A stretch of DNA of 64,000 bases from positions 518,095 to 582,094 of the forward strand of contig UESW01004416.1 of NCBI GenBank assembly GCA_900491605.1, given 5' to 3'. Origin of the DNA: Calamus simplicifolius. Taxonomy: Eukaryota > Streptophyta > Magnoliopsida > Arecales > Arecaceae. The notes under the pieces are model-generated. The model was not told where the DNA came from. It worked only from the letters and a program-made list of their open reading frames with translations, and did not search any database. A program made the position numbers and the translations under genes. Positions 34,376 to 45,899 of the stretch are shown here, piece after piece (position 1 is the stretch's first letter; the number at the start of each line of letters is the position of its first letter).

Positions 34376-35479
34376 TTATCTTTTAAGCCACGCTTCAAGG
34401 AGTGAGCCTTCATAATGCATGAGGAACCACCTATTAATCTCAATTTTTAGACTATCCCCCACAGCAAGAATACATTCCGGAGTAATCCCTGGGATACTCT
34501 CTAGCTTCCGCATGCATTCATCAATTGAGTAGACAGTAGGACGAGCAAGCTGCTCTCTCCTAAGGATCTCGTTGGTAATTTCCAACCTCTTCTTACCTTG
34601 TTCCACCAATTCGAGGATGGCATCACCAGCTTCAGATGTGCACTTAAATGTACGTGCTGTAGGAGTAACGGTTGATGACCTTTTCCTCTTTCCACTACTA
34701 GATGACAATCCTGGATCTAAGGAACAGTCTGGGTGGGGTCGAGGCACATGTGTTCGGGCTGCTTGGGGAGACATCATCAAATAAGTGATCGAAATGACTG
34801 GATGATGAGAAAGAGAGTCATGAAGCTTTACGTGATGTAGGCCAGAAGTCTATGTCCTCAAGGTTCAGCCGTTCGACCTCGTCGTCCGAGGTATCATTAT
34901 CGGATACTCCCTCTGGCATAGCAGATGTATCCCCCGTCTCCTAGTGATAGTATTCTTTGAAAATAGAATGTCAATGTCGTTGTATACAGGGAAGGACTTA
35001 CCTTAATTCGAGCGTAGTCCTTGTTAACCTGTTAGCAATGTTGATGAGGTAATTATTGAAGTATACCAAAATATCAGCCGAATTAACAATTGAGAACATC
35101 GGAGGCTACCACTTACCGAGATGATCTCCTCCCACATATGCTCGTCACCCCATGTGGGTAGTTTAAGTACAGGATCCCATCCCCAGCCTGAACGGTTAGC
35201 TAGGTTGTAATACAAATTGAAGGTCTTCTTCAGGACCTTCAAACGATTCTTCAAGTTTGTAAATGTGAAAGACATATTGGTCCTTTCATTGAACAATTTG
35301 GTAATTCTCTTCCAGGTCTCTTTTGAGAAAGTACCGTTCTGACAGTTTCCGTCGTCATTCTCTTGCCTCATGAGGGTCACGAAAGTTGAGTCAAGAGAAT
35401 CGGTCCAGTTAGGTGCCCTAGTTTGGACCGATCGTTCTCGGGACTGTGACGGCTCACCGTTTTTGTTCGATTGCACCAT
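34376..35479 (-). CDS. Myb/SANT-like DNA-binding protein of the Harbinger element
   Basis: The first exon (about 35112-35479) starts MVQSNKNGEPSQSRERSVQT. It contains NWTDSLDSTFVTLMRQEN, a TWKRITKLFNERT helix and the W-rich GWGWDPVLKLPTWGDEHMWE, the Myb/SANT-like trihelix pattern. A small exon (about 35003-35028) encodes VNKDYARIK. A further one ends NLEDIDFWPTS near 34835. The last piece (34376-34780) starts MSPQAARTHVPRPHP, contains KRKRSS and ends LEAWLKR. Harbinger elements need such a second protein to bind the ends and bring the transposase into the nucleus. The joint near 34830 is off by one base. Confidence 0.75.
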
Positions 35480-37278
35480 TTTATCTACAGGTAGAAAACC
35501 GTTGATATTTTGTTACATACTACTCCATATTGGTTAAACTTTGTCATGCGGCACAGTGCTATAGAACGGAACTATATGCAAATGAAGAAGTTTAGTACAT
35601 GAGTAATGTCGACAATACGGCAGATGGAGAACAATGTAAGACGTATAAGCTAAAGAATTCTAACAAAATAGGAAAATAAAAATAGATACTAGAAATAACA
35701 GGTTCAAATGAATATCAGCCATTTCACAAATAAGTAATTGTTAGAGAAAGACAACATTGGGATAAGGCGTGACATAACATAGCATGAAATCATGTTATAG
35801 ACTGGTAAGCATGTATAGGGCTACAACATGAAAAGGAATATGAATGTCTGTGCCCTCATGGATGTCAAAATCGTATATTCGGAAAGGGTAGGTAGGTTAT
35901 GTACATAGCATAGTCTGAGCTTTTTATAAACTAAATTTATAGCTACGTAATCGACTATGTAGTTATCATTGAAATAGGGTGTCGTACCTTCATACAAAGA
36001 GGAGATTGATAGCAGAGCACATAACCTAATTATTCGTCATTTAAAAGAGCAACATTCATCGGTACGATGAGAAGATAAAGTCCAAGCCCTCATGTATAGA
36101 GATAAGACAGATGTATCACAGGCATGTTTGTACTCAAATTGAAATGGCATGCAGCTTGAAGAATCAATCAAACAGTAAAGCCTTATTGAATGCCATCAGT
36201 AATAGAAATTAGACGCTGCAGACTCAACCAGTGCCTAGACGATTTGCAGGGAGAAACCTCCTTTAATGGATTTCCTTCATTCTACTCTTTATCTAGGAGC
36301 CATGGTCCCGAGATGGTGACCGATAATTGTCAGAAACAAGGAAGAAGCATGGTCCCTAAGCTTGATTTCCTGAGTCTATTCACAGGTAACAGCGGCCATG
36401 TTCAGTGGCCTGCAAGGGTCGAACCTCCACTGGAGAAGAACTCCGGCAAAAATCGGTGTTAGGATCGCTTGGGTCAACTAGGATTCTTGTTGGTTATCTG
36501 TCCCTTAGTCGCACGGATTTCACCGTCTAAGGGCTCTGCCCTATTTCCTGGAAGTTTCCCGACACCACTTCCATTTTGAGTCGTTGGCCAAGGGCCAGCA
36601 TTTCACCGAAGGAAGACCCGGCCATGGCGGGGATCAGGAGGTTATAGGTGAAGGAGGTTTGCCTTGGCCACCCTAAAATCATTGATTCTCTAGCCGTCGA
36701 AGGTTGAGTTCTTAATGAACTCTTCTTTCTCAAGGATCTAGTGGTGATTAATTGGCGGGTCGGCTGATGGAAGGGTTCTCATTGGATCCATCGCAGCGTT
36801 CAAAACCTAGATGAAAAAAAAGCCATGACATCAAAGAAGGGAGAGCGTACCTGATCCGTCGCCTCCTCGACGACCTTCTCAACTAAAGTAGAAGATTATC
36901 GGACGATGAAGACGACCGAGAAAATTTGTTTCAGACAAGAGGATGAAGAGCGAACCTAGAACCTCGTTAGATCCGGTTGATCCTCTTCATCCACCAAGAA
37001 ATAGGCTTGGGAGACCTATTTCGGGGCATCCGCAGAGCGATCACCAGAGGGGAGGAGCAAGGATCGGACGTCGGCGGGCGAAGAAGAAGAAGGGAAACAC
37101 TAGTCGCGAGAGCGAAGGAGGAAGGCCGGCCCCAAATCCCGATTTTGGTCACATTTTTTGCCCCTGGAATAGCTACAGTGCCAAAATACCGTATTCCAGG
37201 GGTCCGGGTGGAATAGAAAAGGGGAATCCAAAGCGCTGACCAGAATAAGCCATAGCGTGGGCCCCACCGATCGTTTAA
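35480..37278. other. 5' flank of the Harbinger ORFs, no gene recognised
   Basis: AT-rich up to about 36180, then GC-richer. Several short open frames occur at 36190-36733 and 36943-37239, none with a family I recognise. This is probably the untranslated end of the Harbinger element. Confidence 0.5.
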
Positions 37279-37348
37279 AGGGCTGTTTGGGGGAATAAGC
37301 TGGAATAAGGCCCTATTCCAGGCCTTATTCCAGCATCCAAACGCAGCC
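37279..37348. mobile_element. Harbinger-type terminus or 70-bp hairpin MITE
   Basis: The stretch is an inverted repeat: AGGGCTGTTTGGGGGAATAA on the left and, read back, GGCTGCGTTTGGATGCTGGA on the right, around a GGCC core. TAA stands on both sides (37276-37278 and 37349-37351). From the right TAA onwards the sequence is colinear with 43227 onwards, so the insertion edge is exact. Confidence 0.7.
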
Positions 37349-37600
37349 TAAGAGCATATAAGCACTGCACAAAGTATGATAATTAAACCCTCAAATATGA
37401 TATCCAAAGAGAAAGTGTGCGATCGCTGCATACCCTTGAAGTGCGACTTGAGTCTCCCGGAGAGAGTCGCCCACCCCAAGCTCATCCAAAGCCCTCCAAG
37501 CATTGGCCCAAACGGTCATCCCGAAACCAGCTGCCCTCAGCGATTCCGACGACTCCAACACCAAGCTCCTCACTCCCTTCCTGCATCCATCTCCCAATCC
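37349..37600 (-). pseudogene. Fragment of a second FAD monooxygenase gene (exon 2 only)
   Basis: Exon 37434-37580 encodes KGVRSLVLESSESLRAAGFG and ends GDSLRETQVALQG. It has the same 147-base length, frame and splice sites as exon 2 of the intact gene at 43379-43525. No exon 1 lies upstream and no later exons lie downstream, where transposon DNA begins at the TAA. It is therefore a remnant of a gene duplicate. Confidence 0.85.
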
Positions 37601-37900
37601 TAGGGTTTCCAGAGAGAGATCTTTCCTGTTGTCGGCATGTTTCGTCTTGTTCGTGTTGCCGCTCCTGAGTAATCAATCAGAGCTAAGGATACTAGGGTTT
37701 TTGGAGTTTGTCTTAGACGCGGTTTCTAAAGGTTTGTTGTCTACCTTTTTAGGGCTTTTTTTACCCCCCGTTTTGGATCGTTTCTTTGTTCTTTTTGGCC
37801 CCTGTTTATTTGTTTGGATCCAAGTCTTCTTTAGATGCTAGTCATTTAACTTTCGTTCTTCTTGTATCTTATCTCGCTCTAGTTCTCATATGATCAGAGT
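37601..37900. other. Stretch without a recognised gene
   Basis: It begins with AGGGTTTCCAGAGAGAG and is T-rich. It does not match intron 1 of the intact monooxygenase gene. Confidence 0.4.
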
Positions 37901-37904
37901 TTAA

Positions 37905-38551
37905 CACACACACATATATATATAAAAAGAATATTCAGATTTTCTTAAACAATATTTTTTAAAAATAATTCTTTTTAATATTTTTATTAAATTTTTAAAA
38001 AAAAAAAACATTGCGATGCAATACTTGCGTCGCTAAATAAAAAATTATTTTTATTAATTTACTATTTTATTGCATCGCTATTGCGTCGCTATTTAACATA
38101 ATTAATTTTTTAAAAACATTGCGATGCACTGGGTTGCGTCGTAATTTTTTTATTCATAATTATATTTATAAAAATTAATTTTATTTAAAATAATTGCGAT
38201 GCAATTAGTGCGTCGCTAAATTAAAAATAATTTTTCTAATTTTCTGGTTTATTACGTCGCTATTTACATAATTGATTTTTTTAAAATCATTGCGACGCAC
38301 TGAGTTGCGTCGCAATATTTTTTTTCATATTTATATTTTATAAAAACTAAATTTAAAAATATTGCGACGTATTACTTGCGTCGCTAAATAAAAAAAAAAA
38401 TTTTGATTTTCTGATTTATTGAGTCGCTAATGCATCGCTAATTGCATCACAATGTTTTGTTGTCGCGGAGGCGTCGCAATATGGTCGCAATTTAGCGACG
38501 CATCATTGCGTCGCTAAATTTGCGTCGCTGTTTCAGTATTTTCTTATAGTG
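37905..38551. mobile_element. Terminal region of a CACTA (EnSpm) transposon
   Basis: The right end, read on the minus strand, is CACTATAAGAAAATACTGAA, the classic CACTA terminus. Inside it, short units with TTGCGTCGCTAA, ATTGCGACGCA and variants recur in both orientations, as subterminal repeats of this superfamily do. The matching left CACTA end is absent, so the element is truncated. Confidence 0.75.
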
Positions 38552-38790
38552 ATTCGTTGGCAGCGCGTTGAATAACAGAGGAGCACTGAGAAACAGAGGA
38601 GAGATTAAACATGGAGGTAGGCGTGATAAGGAAAATAATATTTATAGCTAAAAGGGAAAGAGGCCTGCAACTCTAGTGAGCTCACTGTTGAGGTCTCGCT
38701 GGAAGGACTGAGAGTGGGCTGGGTCGACTGTAGAGCCAATAGGGCAGGCCGGCTTCAAGTTAAATCATGATTTAGGTCCGAGATAATTTG
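38552..38790 (-). promoter_or_regulatory. Promoter and 5' UTR copy of the monooxygenase paralogue
   Basis: GTTGGCAGCGCGTTGAATAA onwards matches the region just upstream of the intact gene's start codon (43715 onwards). It keeps the TATA motif (TATTTATA on the plus strand, 38639-38646). No exon 1 is attached; the CACTA end sits where it should be. Confidence 0.65.
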
Positions 38791-39764
38791 GTCCGTTTCG
38801 GATCTAAAAATAGGATTTAGAGCTATTTCATGCCAGGCTTAGCTTGATGCTTGGTCTGTTAGAGCCTAGCTCAAAGCCTGATGACTGCACCTAACTTTTG
38901 ATTTTAACCATGCCAACTTCAAATTGGCTTGTTCCGGTGTAGTAGACAGCCTACTCCAATAATTTTGGCTCACCTGATCGATCCACTATTAGTTTAGCCA
39001 TCACCATTGAAGGTGAACATGATGATGACATGACCCTTCAAGACTAAGATCTTATTTGAATTGGCTTGCTTTTACATAGCTATTTCCTATTAGTTATTGA
39101 GATAGTTGTTTGCCCATAATTAGAGACAATGGCTATCCCAAATAGATATTAAATGTTTCATCTTGACTTTTAATGATGTTAGATTCACCAAAATATAGGT
39201 CAGCTTGTTGCAGCATCACAAAGGAAGTTGTTCTAGATGAAATCCTTGAAATAACTCTAAATTTTTAAAAACATTCATATCAAGCGCTGGTTAGAGGAGA
39301 TCTTCTGTTAGGTTACAAAAAGTTTTTTAATCAAAGGGATATCAAATGCATCTAACCATACTCATGTTAACATAGATAGTGACGCTTATACGAAATAGCT
39401 AGCATTGTTGCCCAACTGGCTCACATTGATCAGTCATGTCTCAGTATCTGTAACCTGATGGCCAAATTTGAAATGAAGGGTTGGCCTACTGACACGGCCT
39501 CTATAATAGAGATTTTATACGAATTTCATATGACATAAATTAAATACCAATTAAAGTAAAGCTTATAAACATCAAACTCAAAATAAAAAATAGAAAAGTT
39601 ACTCCATTGTTATTTGAGCAATACTAAATTACAATACGATAATATCAAACATGTTAATAGAAATATAACTACCACAACATTTTAAGACACTTTTAACTGC
39701 ATTATGAAATGAAGAACATAATATTAATATCCTTAAAGGTTCCCGCAATCAAAATCAGCTCTTT
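38791..39764. other. Intergenic DNA and 3' flank of the monooxygenase gene
   Basis: No coding signal. The part next to 39765 is probably the 3' UTR. Confidence 0.5.
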
Positions 39765-41838
39765 TTAAGAGCACTTTGGCCATTTTTCAAACAATTTGTT
39801 CCTTAGGAAACGCATGAATGCACCATCACCTTGTTGTATGCGACCCAAGACATAAGCTATGGCAATCAACTGAAAGCTCCTCCATCTTCTCTCCCTGGAA
39901 TACTTCTCCAAGCCCTTCTGAATTTTGTCATACTCTTCTTTAGCTCCTCCACCTTGCGCCCCCAAAAGGGCTTCACTTAAGCATCTGGCCAAAACAATGC
40001 TATCTTCAAGTGCCGAACATCCTCCTTGACCTAAATCAGGTGTCATGGGATGGAATGCATCTCCAGCCACGCAAACATTTTTCTTGCTTATATTTCCCCA
40101 CAATAAAGAAAATGGCCACCTGTATCTCAATGGAGATGAGACCGGATTGCTGAGCTCACTCTTTTCTATGACGTGTATAAATTCTTCTGTCATTTTGGTA
40201 TGCTTCAGCTTACTCAACATATATTGTTTCATTTTTGTTGCACTTCTTTCCGCTTCTTTTTCTGTTAAATAAAAGCAAACAAACTGTTAACATTTTCTCA
40301 TTAATATAAATAGAAGCATACAGGTATACAAAGAGTAAAATTTATTGAAGAAGACGTTGTCAATTTTTCTTTTCAAGCTATCCATTTTTTTGAGTGAAAG
40401 TGTCAAACGCCTTTTTGTAACTAATTGATGATCGGATACACTACATGGTTACAGGTTAATAGGCTGGGGACAGAGTAACGTGCCTCCTCACTACGTACAA
40501 ATATACACAATGGAATGCATGCAAATTAACGCAGCAAAAATTATAGAGCCTACCTTGCTTAGAGGGAGTCCAAGTGAAAAACCAATCAACACATATCTCG
40601 TCACAAGGCAATAAACCCGCACGAAAGCCTTCTCCAAAGTATTGCACGAACTCGGGTTTCAAACCATGGCCATTTGGAAACTCAGCAAAACCTCTCGAAG
40701 CTGAACGCCTCGAGAACGATGGTTTTCTTAGGCCCAGCCATTTTGCTACTACCGAGTTCACTCCATCACAACCTATCAAGACCTATAACATGAAAGCAAA
40801 AACGTGCAACAGAAATAGTTTTCAATCGGTTCTGTCAACAACTTTAATATATATATATATATACACACACACATCAAACTTTGATCCATATTTATATTAT
40901 AAAACCACTTCATTCATATCCTTTTCCCTTCAGAAATAGGCAGACCTTAGCTTTGAGTACGGACCCATCAGCCAGATGCAAGAGCTTCAAGTAGCCATCC
41001 TCCTCAATTTCAACAACCTTGGTAGAGAATCTAATTGTGCCATTTGGCAGCTCCTTTTCCAGTGATTTCAATAGCATGTTTCTCCTTACGCATCGAACCT
41101 CAAGCTCTTCACTGCATCATTTTCCAACTTGGTAGATTAAAAATACATAGTTTATATAGGCAGTCAAAAGTTTCCATCAGAGAAAACTATCAAATTAACC
41201 TACGCTCTGTTGAGAATAGCCATTGAAGGAGACAACAGTAACGATTTTCTACCAGCTATATGAAATAATTATTTTTCAACAACTAGCTTCAACTGCCCTA
41301 GCAGTCCTTTAGTGGAATATGTTGTTTTCTCTCACAAAGATGTTCATGGTGTACTTCAGTATTGGATTCTATGAAGACATCAATGTATTTGTTCAGTAAA
41401 TAATTATTATTTGGATTCCAAGAATATATATAAATCAAAACTTGAGGAATATCGGTCTTGTGTGACGATTGAAGGGATTATGCGGCTAATGTGATTGAAA
41501 AATTTGGTGAGATGCATAAACACAAAATCTAAAAGTTGACGCACCTCTTCCCTTGTGCCATAAAAGTCAATTGTAATGTTTTGGCTCCAGAAGATGCAGA
41601 AATTCCGGTTAAACTGCACACACAGAAGAACATCCATTAATTTTTATATATTTCCGTTTGTCTTCGTAGATGTAAATATTAGGCATCAAAAGTTACATGC
41701 ATTTTTTATTTGATCGAGTTACTTGCATAGCAAACTTTCGACAATAAACGAGTAACATCTATACGTGTAGGAACTTCGATCAAGTGCAAGTCCAGTCGAT
41801 CGGTGTGGCTTCGTGGAGCTGAACAGCTCCTGTTTCAC

Positions 41839-41888
<50 letters not shown>

Positions 41889-43706
41889 TAAAGTGGATGC
41901 AGTCCCAAGTCACAGAGGTCACGGGGAGTTTGATTTATTTATTTTTTTTAATTCTCTCTTTTTTATTTTCTCTGCTTCTGGTTGCTGTGGAGGAGGATGA
42001 CTCAGTCACGTTGGTAGGTTTGTTGAAAAATTGACTCAAAATGCATCTACCCTTAGGTGAGAAAGCTCAAACTAATCTTTTCAAATATTGAAAATATGTT
42101 TATCAGCATATCCTTGGCTGCAGATTTTTTAGTGGATATAATTCACAATTTTTACGTGTCAATGCTTAGAAAAGAAAAGGCATTATAAATCATGTAATTC
42201 ATATCTTCTCAATTAAAATAATTTAATATTGGGCTCAATAACACTCAAAAAAAAAGACTTGCATATGATTTAAGCGCTATCAAATTATATCCACATAATT
42301 TGAAATATTACACTTGACTATTAAGCACTGTTAAATTGCACATATTTAAAATATTATATTTAAATATCAAATATAATAAATATCATCAAATTACATCATA
42401 TGTTTAGAAATGTTACACTTAATCACTTATATATTTCAAATCGATTCAAGCTTCACGTGAAACATGTTTAAATCATTGATGGAATAACATTGGATTGGAT
42501 TCATAACCATGAGAGAGTAAAAGGTGGATTCACATGCCATAGTCCATACCGTTTCACCTATTTTCATACCTAGAAAGAAGAGTACCATACCTAAAAAAGA
42601 AGGGATTGGCAATCCGTAGCTCCTCTTGCGTTTCGCAAGCCTATGAGGTTGGATTGCTAATCTAATCACACCTCAATCCTGATGATGATCCAAGCATCCC
42701 CTTAGGATGTATTTTGTTTAATGTGTAGCATGGAATTGCCAATCCAATACCATGGGATAAGAAACGAAAGAAGACCGACTGATTTGTCAATCCCATTTTA
42801 TAGCTTTAGAATAATACTGATGATATGACAAGGTCCATGATAGGGTCCACGCTATTTAAATCCAATCCTTTTTCAAACATGAGATTGAATTAGATTAGAT
42901 TAGATTAGATTAAATCCATTCATGCCACATACCAAATATGCTCTTAGTATACTCAAACTTATATCAATAACCGTATAATCGTAATTTGGTAGCATTAAAG
43001 TAGTTAAGTATAATATTTTAGGTTATATAAACCTAATTTAATAGCACTTAAAATTTATAATAGTTAAATATAACATTTTTAGCTATAGTTAATAGTTATA
43101 GTAATAGTTAAATACATAACCAAAAGAAAGATAAGGATTAAAGAAGATGATTAAATAGTTTAGATATAGGTAAAGTTTATATTGTTTTTGAATTTTTTTT
43201 TTAATGGTGCCGTATATGACAATCTCTAAGAACATATAAGCACTGCACAAACAATGAAGATGCTATGCAATGGGATGGATGGATGAGGTGGCCATCTTTT
43301 CAAATAAATAATAAAAACATGATAATTAAACCCTCGATCGAATACTATATCCAAAGAAAGTGTGCGATCACTGCGTACCCTTGAAGTCCGACGTGAGTCT
43401 CCCGGAGAGAGTCGCCAACCCCAAGCTCATCCAAAGCCCTCCAAGCATTGGCCCAAACGGTCATCCCGAAACCCGCCGCCCTCAGCGACTCCGACGACTC
43501 CAACACCAAGCTCCTCACTCCCTTCCTGCATCCATCTCCCACTCCATATTTTCATATTTTATTCCAAAAGAAATGGAAGATAATATGACTATAAACAGCC
43601 AGTTTTATTGGCATGCGTTCGTTAATACAAACCTATGGAGCCCCAAAGCTGTTGCGAGCCCTGCGATTCCGGCGCCGACGATCACGACATCCTCGATGGA
43701 CTCCAT
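39765..43706 (-). CDS. FAD-dependent monooxygenase (zeaxanthin epoxidase-like, MO1/MO2 type), complete, 6 exons
   Basis: Exons: 43633-43706, 43379-43525, 41545-41613, 40946-41111, 40554-40782 and 39765-40261. They total 1,182 bases, exactly 393 codons plus stop, with all phases agreeing. The start is MESIEDVVIVGAGIAGLATA, whose GxGxxG loop binds the FAD ADP moiety. VLIGCDGVNSVVAKWLGL is the DG motif, and VCVAGDAFHPMTPDLGQGGC is the GD motif that binds FAD ribityl and pyrophosphate. This set defines class A flavoprotein hydroxylases; the plant members are called monooxygenase 1 or 2. The substrate is unknown, and salicylate or similar aromatics are possible only by family. No signal peptide is seen. 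A TATA box lies about 100 bases upstream. No frame defects. Confidence 0.93.
41614..43378 (-). other. Intron 2 of the monooxygenase gene
   Basis: A 1.8-kb intron holding an (AAT)n run at 41840-41889 and a GATTGGCAATCC-type inverted motif near 42602-42760 that may belong to an old MITE. Confidence 0.8.
41840..41889. repeat. (AAT)n microsatellite
   Basis: About 16 AAT units in intron 2 of the monooxygenase gene. Confidence 0.95.
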
Positions 43707-43806
43707 CTGATGCTTGGTGGTGCGTTGGACAAGAGAGAGGAGTCTAGTGAGAATTAGAGGCAGAGATTAAAGATGGAGGTGGGCAAGAAGAAGAAGAAGG
43801 AAAAAA

Positions 43807-43814
43807 TATTTATA
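43807..43814 (-). promoter_or_regulatory. TATA box of the monooxygenase gene
   Basis: The minus strand reads GGCTATAAATA about 101-108 bases upstream of the ATG at 43706, a normal distance for a short plant leader. The same motif is kept in the paralogue's promoter copy at 38639-38646. Confidence 0.6.
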
Positions 43815-44089
43815 GCCGGAAGGGAGTGACGGGTGGGACTCGCGAATCGTGGTGAGGTCACGGCTGAAGTGGCGTGGCAGCCGCCCGCTGCTACTGCTGC
43901 TGAAGACAAGGGTGGGGTCGTTCCGGTGGAACGCGCTAATCTTTTTGCTCTTCATTTCATCTCATTTAGACGGCCGGAACTTGGACCGTGAAGCAGAAAT
44001 TTATTAAAAATATCGAACAAGAATAATGTTGTATCCAAAATCAACTTTCTTAATCGAAAAGACAAGCGAAATACCACCTAAACTAAAAT

Positions 44090-44599
44090 TACGTCAGAAA
44101 AATTATGGAATAACAAAACGATTTTAGTAATAGTCATGATCTTATATTATTTTATTTTTTTATGTTTAAAACAAAATTGAGTTTTATTACCTCTCTCCCT
44201 TTGTTTGCATGCGATAACGTGGAGCCAAGGCGAACGAGTCAAGATGACAATGATTCCTTGAATCTTTAATCATTTGCTCAATCCTTTCGCCCCTACAAAA
44301 GAGCACCGAGCATCGTGGGACGTCACGCCTCACTTCGCTAGTTCGCTCGTGGCCTGTCTGGAATCTGGATGAACGTCCACGTGGCCCCACTGCGGACCGC
44401 AAATAATATTATTATAAATTTATTAATTAAATATGTTTAGGAAACAAATTAAACTTCTTTATGATTCATGAATTCTATAGAGAAAAACAAATGATAATTC
44501 AAGGATGAAAAATAAAATAAAATTTGACTACATTTGGATAAAACTATATATATATATATATATTCAAGAATGAAAAAAAAAATGACTACATTTGGATAA

Positions 44600-44663
<64 letters not shown>

Positions 44664-44690
44664 TTATTATTCTATCAAGATAATAAATAA
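44090..44690. repeat. Left arm of a 0.6-kb inverted duplication
   Basis: Read on the minus strand, it matches 49531-49571 joined to 60672-61281. Shared landmarks include AACGAGTCAAGATGACAATG, TCGTGGGACGTCACGCCTCA and GAATTCTATAGAGAAAAACA. It ends beyond the (AT)n run, near ATTCTATCAAGATAATAAAT. Confidence 0.85.
44601..44661. repeat. (AT)n microsatellite in the left arm
   Basis: About 30 AT units follow TTGGATAAAACT. A shorter run with the same lead-in occurs just before, at about 44547. Confidence 0.9.
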
Positions 44691-45028
44691 TTGCTGTAAC
44701 AGTTTTACAGTAACATTTAAAGAAAAATAAAGACAATAATATATGGTACCCATATTACTTTCAAAAAATTTTTATGCTTAGTAATAATATAAAGCATATG
44801 CTTAAGAGAAAATTTGATAAAAAAATTAAATATTAAAAATTACTTTATTTAACAAAGGATAATGCAAATAACCGTGAATATTATGTAAGTATACACATAT
44901 GTCATCCGTTATTGTAATTGTAGTATTTATAAGAAGACGATTCGTCTCATTAGAAAACATGCGACTAAAAGAGAGCCAGGTTACTCCACACTGCAAATAT
45001 TATTTTTTAAATTATATTCATTTTGTGA

Positions 45029-45029
<1 letters not shown>

Positions 45030-45064
<35 letters not shown>
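45030..45064. repeat. (CT)n microsatellite
   Basis: About 17 CT units. Confidence 0.95.
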
Positions 45065-45070
<6 letters not shown>

Positions 45071-45169
45071 AGCAACCTTTTGAACTTATCTTGGCACACC
45101 CAGTCATAAGTCGATCAAATTAATTATAATTATGATATTAGTCCAAAAAAATATAGCAGAATAAATATG

Positions 45170-45630
45170 GAAAATAAGTATTAAAAAAAGAAGGCAAATT
45201 AGAATATAATAGCAGGCCTCAATGATTGTGCTCTCTTATGATCATTTTTGTACAATATCGCTTGGATTATTGCTTTCAGGTCGAAATCAAGTATTAGGGC
45301 ATTTTGAGGGAGTCGGTTCGTGTTTGGTGGAACATAAGTATAATTCATCCATTTAGAATTGATGAACTAAGCACTGACAACATGGCTGACCTTCGCTCCA
45401 GTTCCACAATAACATTATTATATTGTAAATTATTTTAAAAATAGTAGAGTAAAATGTGGAGAAGAAGCATTAAAAAAGAAGGCAAATTAGAATATGATAG
45501 TAGGCCTCAATGATTGTGCTCTCTTTGGATTATTTTTGCACAGCATGGCTTGGATTATTGGTTTCTGGTCAAATCACTGACAACATGGCTGACCTCACGA
45601 TAACATTATTATATCATAAATTACTTTTGG
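45170..45630. repeat. Diverged tandem duplication of about 0.3 kb
   Basis: GAAGGCAAATTAGAATATAA and the next 90 bases at 45190 return at 45478. CTGACAACATGGCTGACC at 45373 returns at 45577. No gene is involved. Confidence 0.75.
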
Positions 45631-45848
45631 ATTGTTCATCGTCATTGAGTCTCTATCCAGTACAATGAGACCTCTTCTATCTATGGTTCCTCATCAGCTT
45701 TATATCTACTTCCCTTTCCAAAAGAAAGTAGAACCAGACAAGAGTATTTTATATATCAGTTAATATTGAGTATATGTATATAGTTATCAAAGATGTAACC
45801 CAATAATGAAACGTTACTCTTTAAATGATGATAATAGTAGTGATAGCA

Positions 45849-45896
45849 GCAATAATAATAATAATAATAATAATATAATAATAATAATAATAATAA
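45849..45896. repeat. (AAT)n microsatellite
   Basis: An interrupted AAT run. Confidence 0.9.
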
Positions 45897-45899
45897 AAT

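Larger units (their letters stand above)
31848..34378 (-). mobile_element. PIF/Harbinger transposon segment, copy 2
   Basis: It repeats 28504-31034 almost base for base, beginning TACTATTATCTCAGCATAAC just after the gap. Differences are scattered substitutions and small indels. Unlike copy 1, it continues into the upstream Myb/SANT-like exons. Confidence 0.88.

Noticed and set aside
23249..37348. One 14-kb Harbinger element bounded by the two similar termini
   Set aside because: The left flank lacks a TWA duplication and the sequences outside the two ends do not belong together.
37905..38551. A CRISPR-like array from the regular GCGTCGC units
   Set aside because: Units are short, in both orientations and end in a CACTA terminus in a plant genome, so they are subterminal transposon repeats.
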